From assembly GCA_029777145.1 (NCBI GenBank), contig JAKOSS010000042.1, positions 1 to 11,677 of the forward strand: 11,677 nt of DNA. The letters are read 5' to 3'. Shown here piece after piece: positions 1 to 8,744 of the stretch (position 1 is the stretch's first letter; every line of letters starts with the position of its first letter). A program made the translations under genes and the position numbers. Under the pieces are notes generated by a model. That model saw nothing but the letters and a program-made list of their open reading frames with translations, was not told the DNA's origin and did no database searches. This stretch comes from Acidobacteriota bacterium (lineage in GTDB: Bacteria; Acidobacteriota; Blastocatellia; Pyrinomonadales; Pyrinomonadaceae).

Positions 1-285
1 AGCGGCGGACGGCATCGGCTCAGCGATTCGCCGGAGCCGGTCGACAAGCCCGCCTTCCTGATCGAGACTGAGCAGCGGTTCGATCGGGAGCGCCGCTCGC
101 AATGAATCGAGCAATTCGCGGGTCGCAGCCGCTTCGCGGATATTTCGCGCGAAGAGACAGACCCCGCCCGGCGAAATTTCGCCGGCAAGTTCTTTCGTCA
201 GATCGTCGAAGTTCGGTCCGGGAATCCCGATGAAGAAAAGCTGACCGATTTTTTTCTCGAGGGGAAGAGAAAGGATCGTTTCCAT
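1..285 (-). CDS. nagZ: Family 3 glycoside hydrolase, NagZ-like beta-N-acetylhexosaminidase (N-terminal part only)
   Basis: This is the first 95 residues of a glycoside hydrolase family 3 protein; the rest lies beyond the left edge. NagZ-type enzymes remove N-acetylglucosamine from muropeptides in the cytoplasm during cell-wall recycling. What is visible fits the family: KKIGQLFFIGIPG at residues 11-23, the beta-strand segment GGVCLFARNI at 40-49, LLSLDQEGG at 71-79 and PMPSA at 90-94. There is no signal peptide, which agrees with cytoplasmic NagZ. The start ATG (285-283) is supported by GGAG six bases upstream. One oddity: the usual DQEGGRV reads DQEGGLV here, with Leu80 in place of the common Arg. 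The catalytic Asp and the His-containing loop are outside the window, so another family 3 hydrolase is possible. The family assignment is strong; the exact substrate is inferred. Confidence 0.85.
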   Translation of the reverse strand, partial: METILSLPLEKKIGQLFFIGIPGPNFDDLTKELAGEISPGGVCLFARNIREAAATRELLDSLRAALPIEPLLSLDQEGGLVDRLRRIAEPMPSAA

Positions 286-291
286 TTGCGG

Positions 292-295
292 CTCC
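292..295 (-). promoter_or_regulatory. Ribosome binding site of the NagZ-like gene
   Basis: GGAG on the minus strand, six bases before the ATG at 285-283. It fixes the start of a gene whose 3' end is not visible. Confidence 0.65.
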
Positions 296-302
296 AATTG
301 TA

Positions 303-429
303 ACAAAACCTAAAGCACTTCTTAAAGTGTCTGCCTGTCGACACTTAAAGTGGATTCTCGAACCGACGAAATTTTGCTTTCCGGCGCGAAAACGAAGAAA
401 ATCTAGAATTGCGGCCCGACAAAACCTAA
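303..429. repeat. 11-bp direct repeat flanking the nagZ/CAP divergent promoter region
   Basis: ACAAAACCTAA occurs at 303-313 and again at 419-429. One copy lies 17 bases upstream of the nagZ-like ATG and the other 15 bases upstream of the CAP-protein ATG, so each sits in the presumed leader or core promoter of one of the two divergent genes. Both copies read the same way on the plus strand and so face opposite ways relative to their own genes. An 11-base match within 159 bases is unlikely by chance, but a function is not shown. Confidence 0.4.
316..352. promoter_or_regulatory. Tandem CACTT/AAGTG dyads, putative operator between divergent genes
   Basis: Two similar dyads lie side by side: CACTT-ctta-AAGTG at 316-329 and CACTT-a-AAGTG at 342-352. 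Both contain TTAAAGTG (322-329 and 345-352, 23 bases apart start to start). In addition AAGTGTC (325-331) and GACACTT (340-346) form a 7-bp inverted repeat across an 8-base spacer. Their position between two divergent genes suggests a transcription-factor site controlling one or both. The arrangement is seen directly; the role and the regulator are unknown. Confidence 0.45.
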
Positions 430-444
430 TGTGGAGCGTTAACC

Positions 445-1452
445 ATGAGACTTCTTCTGCCGGCGATCCTGATCCTGACCATTTCGGTCTCAGCGCAAGT
501 CCCGTGTGCGGGCGAGAAAGTGTTCGGTCCGGAACCATGCGCCGGCGACGAACTCTCGGGCGATGAAAAAGATCTGATTCGCCTGATCAATGACTACCGC
601 GCGGCAAATCGCCTGCCCGCGGTACAGACGTCAGACGCGCTCAGCGCCGTTGCGAACCGCCATCTTCTCGACATCACGCAGAACATCGGGAAGCTGACGC
701 ACGGCTGGAGCAACTGCCCGTATGATATCGCAAATCCTTCAACATGGAACTGCATGATGGCGGCACCGGTGAGGCTCCGTTCGGGCTATGCCGGAAACGG
801 GTTCGAGAATCTGTATCACAATCTCTATGCCGCGGCGACGCCGGCGGCGGCCCTCGATGGGTGGAAGAAGAGCTATTTCCACAATGCGCTGATCCTCAAT
901 CAGGATTCCTGGAAAGGAAGCAGATTCGATGCGTTCGGTGTCGCGATCAGCGGCGGTTGGGCGGCGATGTGGTTCGGTTCGAGCCGCGATTCCGACGTCG
1001 ATCTGAACAAGCAGATAAAGGGACTCGGCGTGAGTTACGATCGTGTCGTGGCGGGACTGACGGATGTATTCAAGATCGAAAAGGAGTCGACGGTCGGAGA
1101 TTTCGAAAAATGGCTCGGGACCTCTGATGACAAATCCCTGGCGCTCGAGATCCATGGGCGCGAATCGGATGTTTCGGAGACGAAGATCGGCATCACCGCG
1201 CGGCTCACCAAGCGCTCTCAGATAAGCGCCGAAAGCCGGGAAGCGATCCTTACTTTTCTCAAGAATCTCGGGTCCGAGTGGTTGGGACGGGAAAAGTGGT
1301 TTGACGACGGATTTGCGAAACTGCTCAAAAATCCCCGCGTTCCGGTCATCGCGAACGTGCAGAACCGGACCTTCGTGATGAAACTCGACGCGTCGAAGGG
1401 TCTGACCGTGACAGTCTCGCCCGCGGCCCGCGCGCAGGCACGCGAACTCTAG
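445..1452 (+). CDS. Secreted CAP/SCP-domain protein with an unassigned C-terminal region
   Basis: A 335-residue exported protein. Residues 1-17 form a signal peptide ending SVSA, with cleavage expected before Gln18. Residues about 43-180 are a CAP (SCP/PR1, cysteine-rich secretory protein) domain: LIRLINDYRAANRL at 44-57, His86 in THGWSN, FENL with Glu121, His146 in SYFHNALILN, and FGVAISGGWAAMWFG at 164-178. These match the His/Glu/His cavity residues and the terminal strand of the family. Bacterial CAP proteins have been linked to lipid or glycan binding; no enzyme activity can be claimed. Cys21, 32, 91 and 103 are the only cysteines of the mature protein and could form two disulfides. Residues about 190-335 match nothing I recognise. 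GGAG eight bases upstream supports the ATG. A possible -10 (TAGAAT, 404-409) has no good -35. The stop is one base from the convergent mutS stop. Confidence 0.85.
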   Translation: MRLLLPAILILTISVSAQVPCAGEKVFGPEPCAGDELSGDEKDLIRLINDYRAANRLPAVQTSDALSAVANRHLLDITQNIGKLTHGWSNCPYDIANPSTWNCMMAAPVRLRSGYAGNGFENLYHNLYAAATPAAALDGWKKSYFHNALILNQDSWKGSRFDAFGVAISGGWAAMWFGSSRDSDVDLNKQIKGLGVSYDRVVAGLTDVFKIEKESTVGDFEKWLGTSDDKSLALEIHGRESDVSETKIGITARLTKRSQISAESREAILTFLKNLGSEWLGREKWFDDGFAKLLKNPRVPVIANVQNRTFVMKLDASKGLTVTVSPAARAQAREL

Positions 1453-1453
1453 A

Positions 1454-4138
<2,685 letters not shown>

Positions 4139-4158
4139 GTGATCGGTTCGAGGTCAAA

Positions 4159-4187
4159 AGTGTAGCGCAAACGGCCGTCAAACTTAA
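4159..4187 (-). promoter_or_regulatory. Weak candidate promoter for mutS
   Basis: On the minus strand TTAAGT (4187-4182), a 17-base spacer and TACACT (4164-4159) lie upstream of the mutS ATG at 4138. The -10 matches four of six consensus bases and the -35 only three. The leader would be about 15-20 bases. Confidence 0.2.
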
Positions 4188-4214
4188 AGGGCGCGCCGCG
4201 AACACTGTCCAACA

Positions 4215-4229
4215 GGTGCCGGATTTGCT
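4215..4229 (+). promoter_or_regulatory. Possible sigma-54 (-24/-12) promoter for the exopolysaccharide operon
   Basis: GG at 4215-4216 and GC at 4227-4228 are exactly ten bases apart, and the -12 part reads TTTGCT, matching the TTGCT consensus. The -24 part is poor: AGGTGCC instead of TGGCACG. Transcription would begin near 4240, giving a leader of about 137 bases before the Wza-like ATG. A weak sigma-70 reading also exists (TTGCTA 4225-4230, 18 bases, TATTTT 4249-4254). Neither is strong. Confidence 0.3.
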
Positions 4230-4301
4230 AAGATGCTGTTTCTTGAGGTATTTTGTAGGTTATTTTTGTCCAAATCCGGCGGCGTGAAGTTTTCAAGAAA
4301 C
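4218..4301. repeat. Two interleaved perfect inverted repeats in the exopolysaccharide leader
   Basis: Repeat A is GCCGGATTTG (4218-4227) with its complement CAAATCCGGC (4271-4280). Repeat B is GTTTCTTGA (4238-4246) with its complement TCAAGAAAC (4293-4301); in RNA, B gains two more G-U pairs inward. The order A-B-A'-B' means that in RNA the two stems would form a pseudoknot or exclude one another. In DNA they could be paired protein sites. A overlaps the sigma-54-like site, so A may not be transcribed if that promoter is real. Just downstream are the palindrome CAATCGATTG (4302-4311) and a small hairpin GAATC-aaac-GATTC (4318-4331). Confidence 0.45.
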
Positions 4302-4363
4302 CAATCGATTGCGGCCCGAATCAAACGATTCCAACCGAGTCCCCCTGTGAGAAAAATAAGTTC

Positions 4364-4367
4364 GGAG
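4364..4367 (+). promoter_or_regulatory. Ribosome binding site of the Wza-like gene
   Basis: GGAG nine bases before ATG 4377. It favours this start over the in-frame ATG at 4233, which would add 48 residues ahead of the signal peptide. Confidence 0.6.
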
Positions 4368-4376
4368 TTTGATGTT

Positions 4377-5327
4377 ATGAACGCGGTACGAGTTATTTTT
4401 TCGATTTTCATCGTGGTCCTGGCGTGCCAGACCGCTCTTTTTGCACAGGTTCCGCAGACGGATGGCCGCAAGGACGAGCATTACCGGATCGGCTACCAGG
4501 ACGTCCTCGAGATCAGTGTTTTCAGGCATTCGGACCTCAACACGCGGGTCGGGATCAACCCCGACGGCACGATCGTATTGCCGCGGGCGACAAAGCCGAT
4601 CGAGGCGTATTGCAAGACCGAACGGGAACTGAAGGCGATCATTGAAGAGGACTACAAGAGCTTTCTCAAGAATCCCTACGTCAACGTGGTCGTCGCCGAA
4701 CAGCGTTCCCAGTCGTACGGCGTGATGGGCGCGGTCGAGAAACCCGGCAATTTCTTCGTCAACCGCCGCGTTCCGCTGCTCGAGCTGCTGTCGTTCGCCG
4801 GCGGACCCAACAAAGAGGCAGGATCGCGCCTTCTGGTCGCGCGGCTCGGAAGCGCGGCGGCCTGCCGGATCGGCACGGAGAGCGCGCCGAATCCCGAGAA
4901 GTTCGAACTGATGAACTTCAAGATCCGCGACGTGCAGGAAGGCAAGAAGAACCTCGTGATGGAGCCGGGCGACGTCGTTTCGGTACTCGAGTCCGATTCG
5001 ATCTTCGTCTATGGAAACGTCAACAAGCAGGGCGAGGTCAAGGTCAAGGAACCGCGGACCCTGCGCCAGATAATCGCGTCGGCCGAGGGATTTTCGGCTT
5101 CGGCGAAAAAGGACAAGATCCGAGTCTTCAGGCAGAAGGCCGACGGCTCCGACTGGGAGGAGTTCACCTACGACATAGGCGATATCGAGAAGGGGCGGAT
5201 CGCGGATCCGTTCCTCCTGCCGAGCGACATCGTCGCCGTGTCCGAAGACAAGTTCCAGGCGATCCTCAAGAAGGTGACGGACGGAGTGACGAGCGGATTC
5301 GGAAACCTCCCGATCCTGATCAAGTAG
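4377..5327 (+). CDS. Wza-like polysaccharide export protein (PES and SLBB domains)
   Basis: A 316-residue periplasmic/outer-membrane protein of the polysaccharide export family, which forms the exit channel for capsule or exopolysaccharide. Residues 1-23 are a signal peptide ending TALFA, followed by QVPQ. The polysaccharide export (PES) domain starts at YRIGYQDVLEISVF and continues through NPDGTIVLPRA. Two SLBB-type domains follow: one from SYGVMGAVEKPGNFF to LLSFAGG, one from IFVYGNVNKQGEV to IIASAEGFS. The C-terminus is short (KVTDGVTSGFGNLPILIK) and might be an amphipathic pore helix as in Wza, but this is uncertain. Cys17 lies in VLAC, a poor lipobox because Leu is at -2, so it is unclear whether the protein is lipidated as Wza is. 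It is the first gene of the operon; the next begins 16 bases later. The start at 4377 is supported by GGAG and the signal peptide. Confidence 0.93.
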   Translation: MNAVRVIFSIFIVVLACQTALFAQVPQTDGRKDEHYRIGYQDVLEISVFRHSDLNTRVGINPDGTIVLPRATKPIEAYCKTERELKAIIEEDYKSFLKNPYVNVVVAEQRSQSYGVMGAVEKPGNFFVNRRVPLLELLSFAGGPNKEAGSRLLVARLGSAAACRIGTESAPNPEKFELMNFKIRDVQEGKKNLVMEPGDVVSVLESDSIFVYGNVNKQGEVKVKEPRTLRQIIASAEGFSASAKKDKIRVFRQKADGSDWEEFTYDIGDIEKGRIADPFLLPSDIVAVSEDKFQAILKKVTDGVTSGFGNLPILIK

Positions 5328-5343
5328 CCGCAAGGACGATCGT

Positions 5344-7812
5344 ATGAAAGAAAGTCGCGAGATCATCAAGAAACCGGCTCCGGAACGGACCGACATCGAA
5401 CGGCCGTACCCGATGGACATGCCGCAGCCGGGCGGCTACGGCGCCTACCGCGAGCTTTATGCGTCTGAAGGGATGCAGCTCATGGATTACTGGCGCGCGA
5501 TCCGCAAACGGCTCTGGCTCGTCATCGGGCTGACCGTCCTGGTGACCACGCTGACGGCGATCTACATGGCGCGCCGGCCGAGCATCTATCAGGCGACGGC
5601 GACGGTTCAGGTCGATCTCGAGCAGACCAATCCGGATCTCGTCACGAGCGAACGCCGGGTCAGCGTCACGAATCCCGATCCCGCTTACTTCAACACGCAG
5701 CTACAGCTCCTGACGAGTGAAACGCTGCTGCGGCGTGTCGTCAGGGAACTCAATCTCGACAGCAACAAGGAGATCCAGTCGGCGCGCGCCGAGGAGTCGA
5801 CGTCCGCGTGGCGCGGGTTCCTCAAGGCGATCGGGCTGGCCAACGACGGAAAGAAAAAGGACGACAAGAACGGCGATTCGGCGCTGACCTCGAGCAGCGA
5901 CGAAATGGCCGAAGCCGTCCGGCTCGCGCCCTATATCGAGATCATCCGCAAGAACCTGAGCGTCGATCCCGTTCGCGAATCGCGGCAGACGGTCAAGGAA
6001 ACGCGTCTGATAAACGTCTCGTTCCGGCATTCGAATCCTGATCTCGCGGCTGAAGTCGTCAACGGCATCGCCGAGGTGTTCACGAAGCAGAATCAGGAAA
6101 AGCGCTCCGGTTCGAGCAAGAAGACGAGCGATTTTCTCGAAGAACGCATCACCGACCTGCAGACGCAGATCAAGAACGACGAGGTGAAACTGGCCGAGCT
6201 CAAGAACAGTTCCGGGATAATCAATCTCGATGAGCAGACGACGATCGTGCTCCAGCGTCTCGAGGGCCTGAACAAACAGTTGCTCGACGCGGAGAATCTG
6301 CGGAAGAACGCCGAGGCCCAGTACAACGCCGTCAAGAACTCGACGGAGCAGCTGAATTCGCTGGCCGAGGCGGAGGTCATCCGCTACACGACCGAGCGCG
6401 AGAACGACATGCGTACGCTCCGCAACCGCGTTCTGGAGCAGACGACGCAGCTCCGGGCCGAACGCGAGAAGCTTCTCGTCGAGTACCAGGTTTCGTCGCC
6501 CGAGGTGCAGGAGATCGACAAGAAGATCGAAACGCTCAATGGCGGCCTCAAGGAAGCGCAGGAGAAGAACGAGAAGGATCTCAGCGATTTCAGGAAGCGG
6601 GCGTCGCAGACGATCCTCGACAACCTGAAAACGAAGTTCGCCCAGGCTAAGGGGCAGGAAGACAAGGTCCGGGCGGCCTTCAACGAACAGTACAACACGG
6701 CACAGACCCAGAACGGCGCGGCGATCAATATCCGCCTTCTCGAACAGAATCTCGAAACGAACAAGGGGTTCCTGAAGGATCTCAACCAGCAACAGAGCTC
6801 GAACGTCATCGTCTCGCAGGGGTCCGATAATAATATTTCGATCGCCGAGATCGCGATCCCCCCGGACGTGCCGATCGCTCCGCGGCGGCTGATGACCGTT
6901 TTTGCGGCACTTATCCTCTCGACGCTCTTCGGCGCCGGTCTTGCGCTGTTCCTCGAGTATCTCGACGACACGATCCATTCGACCGAAGAGGTCGAAAGTC
7001 TCCTGCAGCTTCCGGCGCTGGCCGCGATCCCGGCGATGGATTCAATGCCGAAGAGGCGACTCTTGCTCGTCGGCGCCTCGGACGAGCCGGAGACAAAGCC
7101 AAACAACGAACTGCTGATCAATAACGATCCGCGCTCGTCGCTCGCCGAAGCCTATCGACAGCTGCGGACATCGATCCTTCTCTCGACCGCGGGTCATGCG
7201 CCGAAGTCGCTTCTGATCACGTCGAGCCTGCCGGCTGAAGGGAAAACGACGACCGCGGTCAATACCGCGATCAGTCTCGCGCAGACCGGAGCGAAAGTTC
7301 TGGTGATCGACGCCGACATGCGGCGTCCGCGTCTGCACAGCGTTTTCGGGATCAGCAACGCGCAGGGACTCAGTACTTTGCTCTCGAGCACGATGGACGA
7401 GCAGGAGGTCGTCGGAACGGTCCAGTACGACGAGGATTCAAAGCTTTATCTCCTTCCGTCGGGACCGATCCCGCCCAATCCGGCCGAACTGATCGGGTCG
7501 GAGCAGATGTCCGGACTGCTCAAGATCATGCAGGACAATTTCACCCACGTGGTCGTCGATTCGCCGCCGATCGCTTCGTTCACCGACGGCGTTCTGATCG
7601 CCTCGATGGTCGACGGCGTCATTCTCGTCGTCCATTCGGGCAAGAGTTCGCGGCAGGTCGTCAAGCGTGCCCGCCAGTTCCTGCAGGACGTCGGCGCGAA
7701 GATCTTCGGCGTCGTTCTCAACAACGTCAATCTGCGCTCGCAGAACGACTATTATTACTACCAGTCGTACTACCATCAGGACTACTATCGTCACGATGAC
7801 GAAGCTCAATGA
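5344..7812 (+). CDS. Wzc/GumC-like chain-length regulator fused to a bacterial tyrosine kinase
   Basis: An 822-residue inner-membrane protein that controls chain length and export of polysaccharide through cycles of autophosphorylation. A Pro-rich cytoplasmic extension (1-45) precedes the Wzz domain, with membrane segment 1 at about 57-76. A long periplasmic region rich in Glu, Lys and Gln, probably coiled coil (about 240-480), leads to the usual proline-rich motif (IPPDVPIAPRR) before membrane segment 2 (about 517-538). The kinase domain has ExxRxxR (Glu602, Arg605, Arg608), Walker A PAEGKTTT with Lys634, Walker A' VLVIDADMRRP with Asp656/Asp658, and Walker B VVVD with Asp739 followed by SPP. 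The tail carries eight tyrosines in 14 residues (DYYYYQSYYHQDYY), the expected autophosphorylation cluster. AAGGA seven bases upstream supports the ATG. It is the single-chain form, in contrast to the split CapA/CapB pair of Gram-positives. No partner phosphatase is in the window. Confidence 0.96.
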   Translation: MKESREIIKKPAPERTDIERPYPMDMPQPGGYGAYRELYASEGMQLMDYWRAIRKRLWLVIGLTVLVTTLTAIYMARRPSIYQATATVQVDLEQTNPDLVTSERRVSVTNPDPAYFNTQLQLLTSETLLRRVVRELNLDSNKEIQSARAEESTSAWRGFLKAIGLANDGKKKDDKNGDSALTSSSDEMAEAVRLAPYIEIIRKNLSVDPVRESRQTVKETRLINVSFRHSNPDLAAEVVNGIAEVFTKQNQEKRSGSSKKTSDFLEERITDLQTQIKNDEVKLAELKNSSGIINLDEQTTIVLQRLEGLNKQLLDAENLRKNAEAQYNAVKNSTEQLNSLAEAEVIRYTTERENDMRTLRNRVLEQTTQLRAEREKLLVEYQVSSPEVQEIDKKIETLNGGLKEAQEKNEKDLSDFRKRASQTILDNLKTKFAQAKGQEDKVRAAFNEQYNTAQTQNGAAINIRLLEQNLETNKGFLKDLNQQQSSNVIVSQGSDNNISIAEIAIPPDVPIAPRRLMTVFAALILSTLFGAGLALFLEYLDDTIHSTEEVESLLQLPALAAIPAMDSMPKRRLLLVGASDEPETKPNNELLINNDPRSSLAEAYRQLRTSILLSTAGHAPKSLLITSSLPAEGKTTTAVNTAISLAQTGAKVLVIDADMRRPRLHSVFGISNAQGLSTLLSSTMDEQEVVGTVQYDEDSKLYLLPSGPIPPNPAELIGSEQMSGLLKIMQDNFTHVVVDSPPIASFTDGVLIASMVDGVILVVHSGKSSRQVVKRARQFLQDVGAKIFGVVLNNVNLRSQNDYYYYQSYYHQDYYRHDDEAQ

Positions 7813-8744
7813 GCGCCATCGGGAAGCAAGCGAGAGTTGAGATTGTCACGCCGGTGCATAACCGGCGTGATATTACTTTGCAGTGTCTGCGAAGTCTCGC
7901 TCGGATCGATAAGACGGGACTTGACGTTCATGTGATCGTCGTCGACGACGGATCGACGGACGGCACGAGCGATGCATTGCGCGCCGAGTTTCCGGAGGTC
8001 GAGATCGTTGCCGGCGACGGCAGTCTGTGGTTCACCGCCGGCACCAACCGCGGGATCGAAGCCGCGTTGCGGCACAACCCGGACTTCGTGCTGACGATGA
8101 ACGACGATCAGGTGTTTGACGGGGAATTTCTGCAGCGCATGGTCGCCACCGCGCGGCGTCACCCGCGATCGGTGGTCGGCGCGCTTCTTTTGCTGTGGGA
8201 CGAGCCGCACCGCGTTTTTCAGGTCGCGCCGCGTTGGGAGACATTTTCGGGTGGATATCGGCACTGGGTTCAGCAAACGGTCTGGACGGTGCCCGAATCG
8301 CCGTTCGAGGTGGAGCTGATCGTCGGGAACTGCGTGCTTTTTCCGGCGGAGGCGATCCGCGAGAACGGCCTGATGGACGAGAAACGGTTTCCGCACTACG
8401 GCGACGCCGAATATACGCCCCGCATGCGCCGAAATGGCTGGAAACTGCTGATCGAGCCCGCCGCACGCGTCTTCTGCCAGCCCAACAATCCGCCGCCGCG
8501 CGTCCGAAAAATGAGCGCCCGAAAGCTCTTCAAGACGCTTTTCGTCGATCTCGGGAACGCGCACAGTCTGCGGCGCCGGTTTCTCGCCAATTGGCACGGA
8601 GGCCCTTCGCGGCTCGAAGCGCTGGTGGCGTTTCCAGTGTTCTTTGCCAGATGGGCCGCCGGACGGAATGTCGAGGGCGATTATGCGCACTCGATTCCCG
8701 AGCCTCCGCTGAAGGAAACGTTTTCGGGGAAGACCGTTGATTGA
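7809..8744 (+). CDS. Family 2 (GT-A) glycosyltransferase
   Basis: A 311-residue glycosyltransferase that most likely adds one sugar to the lipid-linked repeat unit at the cytoplasmic face. The GT-A features are VEIVTPVHNR (10-19), VIVVDDGSTDGT with Asp46-Asp47 (42-53), a TAGTNRG segment (76-82), and NDDQ (98-101) in the DXD position. A later HYGDAEYTPRMRRNGWK region fits the acceptor-binding and catalytic-base part of rhamnosyltransferase-like members. The C-terminal part (about 235-290) has a basic, partly hydrophobic stretch that may touch the membrane; there is no full transmembrane helix. The ATG overlaps the stop of the tyrosine-kinase gene (ATGA), so translation is probably coupled. The stop abuts that of the convergent gmd. 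Donor and acceptor sugars cannot be read from the sequence. Confidence 0.9.
   Translation: MSAIGKQARVEIVTPVHNRRDITLQCLRSLARIDKTGLDVHVIVVDDGSTDGTSDALRAEFPEVEIVAGDGSLWFTAGTNRGIEAALRHNPDFVLTMNDDQVFDGEFLQRMVATARRHPRSVVGALLLLWDEPHRVFQVAPRWETFSGGYRHWVQQTVWTVPESPFEVELIVGNCVLFPAEAIRENGLMDEKRFPHYGDAEYTPRMRRNGWKLLIEPAARVFCQPNNPPPRVRKMSARKLFKTLFVDLGNAHSLRRRFLANWHGGPSRLEALVAFPVFFARWAAGRNVEGDYAHSIPEPPLKETFSGKTVD

Noticed and set aside
20..538. Minus-strand open frame of 172 codons spanning nagZ and the start of the CAP gene
   Set aside because: It runs in another frame through two supported genes and their shared promoter and resembles no family; the NagZ frame is clearly coding.
4233..4376. In-frame upstream ATG giving a 48-residue N-terminal extension to the Wza-like protein
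   Set aside because: It would bury the signal peptide, has no good ribosome site, and the extension runs through the inverted repeats; ATG 4377 has GGAG and a standard leader peptide.
4293..5420. Minus-strand open frame of 375 codons opposite the Wza-like gene
   Set aside because: Antisense shadow; the plus strand has a signal peptide, ribosome site and clear export domains.
5701..6978. Minus-strand open frame of 425 codons opposite the kinase gene
   Set aside because: Shadow of the coiled-coil coding region; its Leu/Arg/Asp-rich sequence mirrors the Glu/Lys/Gln codons of the other strand.
7806..8690. Minus-strand open frame of 294 codons opposite the family 2 glycosyltransferase
   Set aside because: No recognisable fold or ribosome site, and it covers a gene with clear GT-A motifs.
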